A stretch of DNA of 64,000 nt from Bradyrhizobium lablabi. GTDB taxonomy: Bacteria > Pseudomonadota > Alphaproteobacteria > Rhizobiales > Xanthobacteraceae. Below are positions 59,278 through 64,000 of the stretch, piece after piece (the stretch's first letter is position 1; each line of letters opens with the position of its first letter). The position numbers were made by a program, and so were the translations under genes. The notes beneath the pieces are model-generated. The model was given only the letters and a program-made list of their open reading frames with translations. It had not been told where the DNA came from and did no database searches. The stretch lies in assembly GCF_900141755.1 (NCBI RefSeq), contig NZ_LT670844.1:7536501-7600500 (forward strand), read 5' to 3'.

Positions 59278-60105
59278 CTAAGCGGCCGTCCCGCGAGTTG
59301 GGACGACCGCCGCAAGACTGAGGGCGATTTGCCCAGCGTCGCCGTCGGTCATACTGACCTTGGGAGGCCAGCTAATATCCCCCCCATACGGGTGAACAAG
59401 GCTGAGAACGTCACCCAAGCGTCCCTTGAATCCGTAAAAGGTATTAGGGACAGTTGTGCTGAAAACGTGGATGTACAATTGACCTCCACAGATGGTCGTC
59501 GTCTGTATGTTTCGTCTCTCACATTGACCGAAATTTTTGACTGACGCCATTTGACTAGGGCCAAGGAATGCTCCGTTGTGAATCATTCGTTTTCCTTGGC
59601 TCCAAGTGGTGCCGGTATATTGGCCGATCCAAATTTTCCAGTCGTTAAAGGGCTTTCTATCAGAATAGAATTGCTTCGCCGCCTGCGGACGCATGGCTGC
59701 GGATTTAGGGTCGTCCGTTTCTATGACTAGCGTCTTTAGAGTGGTCCAAGTTGCTATGATTTGTTGCACCTCGGCGGTCAACGTTATGGGCTGCCCCAGA
59801 ATCATCGGGGTGAGAATTGGGATAGATGCCGTCTCGATTTGACTCATCCAGCCCTGATTACATTCTTTGCATGGCGCCTTCAGTTTGCGACTTGCGATAT
59901 CACCTTCTCTGCGAATGAAGGCGATATCGGGTGAAACGGTATGGTCCACGACGTTCGCACGAATGCTATGATGCCGTTCTTCGGTTCGTGGGACAATCTT
60001 GCTGAACCATTCCGGGAATACATGTTCGCCACTGCGCTTGCCGCGCTTACCGCAGAAAATGCATTGTCCTGGCGGGTTGGGCTGCTTCTTTTCGCGTCGC
60101 GTCAT
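59278..60105 (-). CDS. HNH-endonuclease-like protein among IS fragments
   Basis: 275 residues. The N-terminus has C15-x2-C18 (CIFCGKRGK) followed by GEHVFPEWF, then C79-x2-C82-N (CKECNQGWM): the zinc and catalytic pattern of HNH-like nucleases found in mobile regions. The rest has no recognised domain. The start MTRREKKQ at 60105 lacks a strong ribosome site; an upstream start at 60261 would run through the transposase fragment on the other strand. It lies between two IS right ends and is probably cargo of a decayed element. Confidence 0.65.
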   Translation of the reverse strand: MTRREKKQPNPPGQCIFCGKRGKRSGEHVFPEWFSKIVPRTEERHHSIRANVVDHTVSPDIAFIRREGDIASRKLKAPCKECNQGWMSQIETASIPILTPMILGQPITLTAEVQQIIATWTTLKTLVIETDDPKSAAMRPQAAKQFYSDRKPFNDWKIWIGQYTGTTWSQGKRMIHNGAFLGPSQMASVKNFGQCERRNIQTTTICGGQLYIHVFSTTVPNTFYGFKGRLGDVLSLVHPYGGDISWPPKVSMTDGDAGQIALSLAAVVPTRGTAA

Positions 60106-60133
60106 TTGCGGTGGCCATAAGCCGGAACTTGAG

Positions 60134-60355
60134 ATGAACAAGAAATCAAGGGAAATACAGCGGCGAAGAAGCCGGCTCCGGTTTGTGGCGGCCTCGAAAA
60201 AACTTTGGGAAGTGTCCGATATCGTCGAGATGCTTGAGCAGTGGGGGTTAGCGAACTTCAAGCTGGAATATCAATTCGTAGCCCGGCAATACAAGATCGG
60301 GACGGGACACTCCGTTAGATCAGGGTCTCAAGCGTGGTTGCTAAACCAACGCTAA
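60134..60355 (+). pseudogene. IS1-type transposase fragment (C-terminal end)
   Basis: From about 60197 the frame reads KKLWEVSDIVEMLEQWGLANFK and continues to KIGTGHS, nearly matching the C-terminus of the full transposase encoded at 60994-62073. It then jumps to GSQAWLLNQR, skipping a stretch present in the intact copy. The catalytic domain is absent. It is the remains of a second copy of the same transposase family. Confidence 0.8.
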
Positions 60356-60360
60356 TAAAA

Positions 60361-60411
60361 ATGCCCCAGGCGTATCCCCTAGTGTTCGGGGGGCCGAAGG
60401 GCATCTTTCTT
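60361..60411 (+). terminator. Possible terminator after the transposase fragment
   Basis: ATGCCC (60361-60366) pairs GGGCAT (60399-60404) with an inner CCCC/GGGG pairing, followed by CTTTCTT. The 250 bases beyond it, up to the IS right end, contain no gene but several further GC-rich inverted segments. Confidence 0.45.
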
Positions 60412-60660
60412 ACCGCCTTAACCCCTTCAGCAAGCGCGTTGCGTTCGCTTCGTCCGGGTTTACGTCGCGAGCCCCGCTTTGATTAGAAGCGAGAACCCTT
60501 TTTCCCTTCTCGCCGCAACTGCGACCGGGGGAGGGGCAAACTCCCGCTTAGGAGTTTTCCGGGGCAATCAAAAGTTTGGTCATCGCGACCTCATTTTTCT
60601 TGTACCCGGCGCTCACACTGGCAGATTCGGCTCAGGACGTTAACCAGAACTGTCGCTTTT

Positions 60661-60678
60661 CAAACTGACCCCCACTAC
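60661..60678. repeat. Right terminal repeat of a decayed IS1-type element
   Basis: CAAACTGACCCCCACTAC matches the right ends at 59196 and 63027 except for one extra C. It is followed by CGCCTCTTG, then by the left end of the next element. Confidence 0.8.
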
Positions 60679-60760
60679 CGCCTCTTGGGTAGTGGGTCAG
60701 TTTGATTGTGGCGGCGTTTCCGGCTGGAAAATGGCCGATTCTGGGCGCATATTTTGCCGC

Positions 60761-60940
60761 ATGAGCAGATTCGGCGAAATCAAAGATCGGCTACAATGGG
60801 TCGTAGAAAGCGACCGTGAGGACCTTGCGGACCATCCAGATGGCGAAGACATTACGGGGAGCGAAGTATCCTCACTCTCAGAGCGCATTCACCGGAATTT
60901 GGCGCTAATCCGGGCATACGAGACCCGAGACGATGAATAG
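60761..60940 (+). CDS. Small acidic protein in the IS element
   Basis: 59 residues from MSRFGEIKDRLQW; highly charged and probably helical (ESDREDLADHPDGED, SSLSERIHRNLALIRAYE). The stop overlaps the ATG of the next frame region (GATGAATAG). It occupies the slot that holds a zinc-ribbon frame in the short derivative. No family is recognised. Confidence 0.5.
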   Translation: MSRFGEIKDRLQWVVESDREDLADHPDGEDITGSEVSSLSERIHRNLALIRAYETRDDE

Positions 60941-61184
60941 CCACCCCAAACGCCCTAGGGACCCCAACCAGCTCGCCAAGTCGATAATCGACATTGCGAC
61001 GGGGGAGAAGCCTGACCGCGATCCTACGCCCGAGGAACAGGGTAAGGACCCGGCTGCCGCCGCACAAGCTTTCCAGACAGCAGCGCGCCCAAATCCTCCA
61101 TCTCCTTTGCGAGGGGCAATCGATCCGCGCCGTGACCCGGCTGACCGGGTGCAGCAAGAACACCGTCGCGAAGCTACTGGTTGA
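60933..61184 (+). pseudogene. Truncated KGG-type small frame at the head of the transposase
   Basis: The first 40 residues (SHPKRPRDPNQLAKSIIDIATGE ... TPEEQGKDPAAAA) match, by recollection, small basic KGG-repeat proteins that accompany insertion sequences in this group. The KGG repeats that should follow are missing, and the frame runs on out of phase over the transposase coding region. A deletion has apparently joined this frame to the transposase body. Confidence 0.55.
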
Positions 61185-62073
61185 AGCCGGTCACGCTTGC
61201 GCCGCCTATCAGGACAAGGCGCTTCGCAAGCTTCCCTGCAAGCGCGTCCAGATGGATGAAATCTGGTCGTTCGTTTACGCCAAGAACGACAACGTAAAGG
61301 ATGCCAAGCGCGCACCGGCGACCGCTGGCGACGTTTGGACCTGGACCGCCATTTGTGCCGATACCAAGCTGATTGTTAGCTGGTTGCTCGGCTCTCGCGA
61401 TATGGACGCCGCTCTAGCATTCACCCATGATCTGGAAAGCAGGCTTGCCAATCGCGTGCAGCTAACCAGCGATGGTCATCGCCCGTATCTGCAAGCCGTT
61501 GAGGCGGCGTTTGCGGATCAAGTTGATTATGCGATGTTGATCAAGATTTATGGCGCGGACCCGCAGGCAGAGACACGCTACAGCCCGGCAAAATGCATCG
61601 GCGCAGAGAAACAGCCAAAGATCGGTTCGCCCGACGACAAGCACATCAGCACGTCATACGTTGAGCGCAGCAACCTCACCAAGCGGATGCACATGCGCCG
61701 CTTCACGCGGTTGACGAATGCATTCTCAAAGAAGGTTGAGAACCACGCAGCCGCGATTGCGCTCCATACGATGTACTACAATTTCGTGCGCATCCATCAA
61801 ACCCTCCGCGTTACTCCCGCAATGGCCGCTGGCGTTACCGACAAGCTTTGGGAAGTATCAGACATCGTCGAGATGCTTGAGCAGTGGGAGCTAGCGAACT
61901 TCAAGCCGGAATATCAATTCGTGGTGCGGCAGTACAAGATCGGGAAGGGGCATTCGATAAGCGTTCTTTGGCGCGGCGGTGAAGTCGACACGATTTTCGG
62001 ATTTGAGAAAGAGGATGACGCGCTGCAATGGATCAAGGAGAAGTCGCAAGCTTGGTTGCTTGAGCATAAATAA
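60994..62073 (+). CDS. IS1-family-type DDE transposase
   Basis: Up to 359 residues in this frame. An N-terminal HTH (SRQQRAQILHLLCEGQSIRAVTRLTGCSKNTVAKLL) precedes a catalytic core with D88 in VQMDEIWSF, D160 in LTSDGHRPYL and E224 in YVERSNLTKR, then YNFVRIHQTLRVTPAMAAGV. The frame has no ATG before the HTH; the only upstream starts are TTG/GTG inside the KGG-type frame. The native start was therefore probably lost when the region between the two frames was deleted. The catalytic domain itself looks intact. Confidence 0.82.
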   Translation: MRRGRSLTAILRPRNRVRTRLPPHKLSRQQRAQILHLLCEGQSIRAVTRLTGCSKNTVAKLLVEAGHACAAYQDKALRKLPCKRVQMDEIWSFVYAKNDNVKDAKRAPATAGDVWTWTAICADTKLIVSWLLGSRDMDAALAFTHDLESRLANRVQLTSDGHRPYLQAVEAAFADQVDYAMLIKIYGADPQAETRYSPAKCIGAEKQPKIGSPDDKHISTSYVERSNLTKRMHMRRFTRLTNAFSKKVENHAAAIALHTMYYNFVRIHQTLRVTPAMAAGVTDKLWEVSDIVEMLEQWELANFKPEYQFVVRQYKIGKGHSISVLWRGGEVDTIFGFEKEDDALQWIKEKSQAWLLEHK

Positions 62074-62074
62074 C

Positions 62075-62899
62075 TTATTTGTCTCCCAAGACTTGGGATG
62101 ATTCGATTTCAGTACGCTTCTGTTTAAGTGCCGGCATTACCTTCTTGAGATAAATTTCGAAATCCTGGTTCGCGCTGCGCAGTTCGAACATACTCATGTC
62201 ACGGTCTAGAAGTTGAGTAAAATACGAAGGCTGAACAGCGCTTTTGAAAAGCTCGATTGTGCTGATCATATTTTTGGACGCGTTTGTTTCATTGAGACCA
62301 TTAAACATTGGTTTCTGTTGCAGCACTTGAACTATGTCAGGGTGATATTCCCATTTCTTTAGCAGCCCAGATAAGTTGTTAAATGCTGTCTCAACATTTT
62401 TCGCGTGGTCACTGAGCCTTTGCGGAGTGCCATCCCCTATTGTGGATACAAGGTTGATGAGCATCGTGTGCCCCTCCGCAAATGCCGGTGAGATTTGAGT
62501 GGCGAACACATTGTAGATTTCATCTATCGCCCGTAGTCGCTGCTCTTTTTCATATGCGGTATATCGCCTAGGTGGTTGGGGCTCGGCAGCGAGAGGCGGC
62601 GCAACTTGCGGTGGGAGAGCACGGATAATTTCCGGGCTTGGCATTACCCACAATGCGGCCGAAAGGCCGCCACTAAGCCCTAATGCAAGCCAAAGCCACC
62701 ATCGTCTTTGTAATGGTTGCCAACCTGCGATCATGCGACGACACCAGTTGATAACCTGCGGGTGGTCCGCAAATCGATCGAGATAAGTGTCGTGGCCCCT
62801 CTTTGAAGCATATGTTCTGATGTTGGCGCTGATAATCGAGCTAATGACAGCCAAGACAAGGAAAGAAAAAATGCCTGTGGCAATTCCGCGAAAAGACAT
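62075..62899 (-). CDS. Passenger membrane protein of the IS element
   Basis: 274 residues, no family recognised. There are two hydrophobic segments: near the N-terminus (GIFSFLVLAVISSIISANI) and at about residues 66-85 (WWLWLALGLSGGLSAALWV). A proline-rich linker (PPQVAPPLAAEPQPPRR) is followed by a roughly 170-residue mostly helical domain. AGGAGA before the ATG at 62899 decides the start. Its stop is one base from the transposase stop, on the opposite strand. A lower GC content than neighbouring core genes supports foreign origin. Confidence 0.7.
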   Translation of the reverse strand: MSFRGIATGIFSFLVLAVISSIISANIRTYASKRGHDTYLDRFADHPQVINWCRRMIAGWQPLQRRWWLWLALGLSGGLSAALWVMPSPEIIRALPPQVAPPLAAEPQPPRRYTAYEKEQRLRAIDEIYNVFATQISPAFAEGHTMLINLVSTIGDGTPQRLSDHAKNVETAFNNLSGLLKKWEYHPDIVQVLQQKPMFNGLNETNASKNMISTIELFKSAVQPSYFTQLLDRDMSMFELRSANQDFEIYLKKVMPALKQKRTEIESSQVLGDK

Positions 62900-63059
62900 G
62901 CGCACGTCTCCTGCCGCCATGGGGGGCTCCCAGAGCCGATAGGGGCGTGGTCTGCAACTATCACAATTTCCTCCGATCAATTGGAGGTAGTCGATCCAGT
63001 CAAGAATTAACCACAGGGGTTATTTTCCAAACTGACCCACTACCGCCTCTTGACTTCAA

Positions 63060-63074
63060 GAACAAATAAGGAAC
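63060..63074. promoter_or_regulatory. LexA box 1
   Basis: GAAC-N7-GAAC, which on the other strand is GTTC-N7-GTTC, the alphaproteobacterial SOS operator. It is 37 bases upstream of the start of the small membrane peptide. Confidence 0.8.
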
Positions 63075-63077
63075 AAT

Positions 63078-63092
63078 GTTCTTCTTATGTTC
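63078..63092. promoter_or_regulatory. LexA box 2
   Basis: GTTC-N7-GTTC on the plus strand, three bases after box 1 and inverted relative to it. Together the two boxes cover the expected -10 region downstream of TTGACT at 63050-63055. Confidence 0.8.
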
Positions 63093-63110
63093 CGCATTGA
63101 GGAGTCAGCC

Positions 63111-63209
63111 ATGTTGAAGATGTTCGTGGAAGAAGCGGCGGCGCTGGCGTCGATCGCCCTGTTCGTCGGGATGATCGCGGTCTGGGCGCAATTGATCCCG
63201 CAGCTCTGA
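63111..63209 (+). CDS. SidA-like SOS-controlled small membrane peptide
   Basis: 32 residues: MLKMFVEEAAA, then a single hydrophobic span (LASIALFVGMIAVWAQLIP). AGGAGTCAGCC precedes the ATG. Two LexA boxes lie immediately upstream and dnaE immediately downstream. Caulobacter SidA is a 29-residue LexA-controlled inner-membrane peptide that blocks division through FtsW/FtsN, and by recollection its gene also neighbours dnaE. Homology and function are inferred from size, topology, regulation and location. Confidence 0.78.
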   Translation: MLKMFVEEAAALASIALFVGMIAVWAQLIPQL

Positions 63210-63377
63210 GGGGCGGGCAGGCAGGGCGGCGAGGCGTTCGGCTTGGGGAAAAGCCGGACGGCGGGTCACAATCGCGCCTTCCGCGTGGACTCAATCCTCC
63301 CGAGGCATCACCATTGCGGAGCGAGTCGGCCCTCCAAAGGTGGCGCGCTCCCTCAAGCCCTGTGATCGCCTGCCTCC

Positions 63378-64000
63378 ATGACCCAAAAACCGTCGGCCAT
63401 GTCCAACGCCGGATTTGTCCATCTCCACGTCCATTCGGCCTATTCGCTTCTGAAAGGGTCGATCAAGATCCAAAAACTCGGCGAATTGGCAAAAGCCGAT
63501 CGCCAGCCGGCCTTGGCGCTGACCGATACCGACAACATGTTCGGGGCGCTGGAATTCTCCGACAAGATGGCCGGCTACGGCATCCAGCCGATCATCGGCT
63601 GCGAGCTTGCGGTCGATTTTGGCGACCAGGATCCCAATGCGCGCAATGCGCTGGCGGCGACCCCGTCGCGGATCGTGCTGCTGGCGGCGCGAGAACGCGG
63701 CTATCGCAGCCTGATGCGGCTCAATTCGCGGGCCTTCCTGGAGACGCCGACCCATCAGTCTCCCCACATAAAATTCGAATGGCTGCAGGGCGAGGCCGAG
63801 GACCTGATCGCGCTGACCGGCGGCCCCGACGGGCCGATCTCGCTCGCGCTCCACGCCGATCAAGCAGGTCTCGCGGCAAGTCGCTGTGAGGCCCTGGCGA
63901 GCCTGTTCGGCGACCGCCTCTATATCGAACTGCAGCGCCACGGCGTCGACAGAGAGCGCCGCGTCGAGGCCGGCCTGATCGATCTCGCCTACACCAAAGG
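63378..64000 (+). CDS. dnaE: DNA polymerase III subunit alpha, 5' part
   Basis: The first 207 codons, running off the window. The N-terminal PHP domain is clear: FVHLHVHSAYSLLKGSI, then ALTDTDNMFGALEFSDKM and IIGCELAVDFGDQDP. The replicative polymerase subunit is expected at this place after proS-lolCD. The start MTQKPSAMSNAG at 63378 is the most upstream ATG consistent with the family; a second ATG lies seven codons on. The 168-base gap from the small peptide gene contains no feature I can name. Confidence 0.96.
   Translation, partial: MTQKPSAMSNAGFVHLHVHSAYSLLKGSIKIQKLGELAKADRQPALALTDTDNMFGALEFSDKMAGYGIQPIIGCELAVDFGDQDPNARNALAATPSRIVLLAARERGYRSLMRLNSRAFLETPTHQSPHIKFEWLQGEAEDLIALTGGPDGPISLALHADQAGLAASRCEALASLFGDRLYIELQRHGVDRERRVEAGLIDLAYTK

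Larger units (their letters stand above)
60688..63043. mobile_element. IS1-family-like element with passenger gene, 2.36 kb
   Basis: The left end GGTAGTGGGTCAGTTTG (60688-60704) is inverted at 63027-63043. A 9-base direct repeat CGCCTCTTG flanks it (60679-60687 and 63044-63052), fitting the 8-9 base target duplication of IS1-family elements. Because the same bases also follow the other right ends, they may instead be part of the element end. Inside are two small frames, one transposase gene on the plus strand, and a passenger membrane-protein gene on the minus strand converging on the transposase. Confidence 0.82.

Noticed and set aside
60933..61184. Programmed -1 frameshift joining the KGG-type frame to the transposase, as in IS1
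   Set aside because: The phase difference between the two frames is +1/-2, not -1, and no slippery run was found at the overlap. A deletion fusion explains it better.
63210..63377. Additional small gene between the SOS peptide and dnaE
   Set aside because: No frame with a start, a ribosome site and plausible composition was found.

Overview
The window looks like chromosomal DNA of a Bradyrhizobium-type alphaproteobacterium (Nitrobacteraceae). The grounds are high GC, the order clpP-clpX-lon followed by a 14-subunit nuo operon, a short ProRS of the alphaproteobacterial type next to lolCD and dnaE, DUF3551/DUF1467/DUF2946 families, and intergenic repeats of the AAAAGTGG..ACCGGTTTT type. The genus call rests on recall of such genomes, not on a search.

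Layout. 1-8.7 kb: protein quality control (clpP end, clpX, lon), a GFA-type protein, tRNA-Val, a small secreted protein, a methyltransferase, pepT, an HU protein and tRNA-Asp. 8.8-14 kb: two small membrane proteins, an orphan TRAP-type binding protein, an MFS carrier, and a Rieske oxygenase divergent from a MarR regulator with two palindromes between them. 14.1-30.2 kb: complete complex I operon nuoA-N, interrupted by three non-subunit genes: an FkbM methyltransferase after nuoD, a 71-residue membrane protein after nuoE and a 163-residue membrane-anchored protein after nuoF. 30.2-35.1 kb: birA, rnj, mce, DUF1467, a small anchored protein and mtnK, mostly tightly packed.

35.1-46.5 kb is transport: a sugar-type ABC system (permease, double ATPase, Tat-type binding protein) on the minus strand, then divergently an AbgB-like M20 amidohydrolase with a five-gene peptide ABC importer. 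46.5-53.5 kb: a hydrolase, a single-domain globin, an FmdE-like secreted protein, a secreted repeat protein, and a copper-handling run (DUF2946, outer-membrane-like protein, CopC, CopD, PCuAC chaperone, YtkA/FixH-like protein). 53.7-58.6 kb: proS, lolC, lolD, a 100-base repeat also present at 35.1 kb, three DUF3551 secreted proteins and a small cytosolic protein.

58.6-64 kb is the most unusual part. A 56-residue free-standing sigma-70 region 1.1 protein is followed by a nest of related IS1-type insertion sequence ends (58.9-63.04 kb). The nest holds a short deletion derivative, a transposase fragment, an HNH-like gene, and a 2.36 kb copy carrying a membrane-protein passenger. Directly after the nest come two GTTC-N7-GTTC LexA boxes, a 32-residue single-span membrane peptide and the start of dnaE. 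That arrangement resembles the SOS-induced division inhibitor SidA of Caulobacter.
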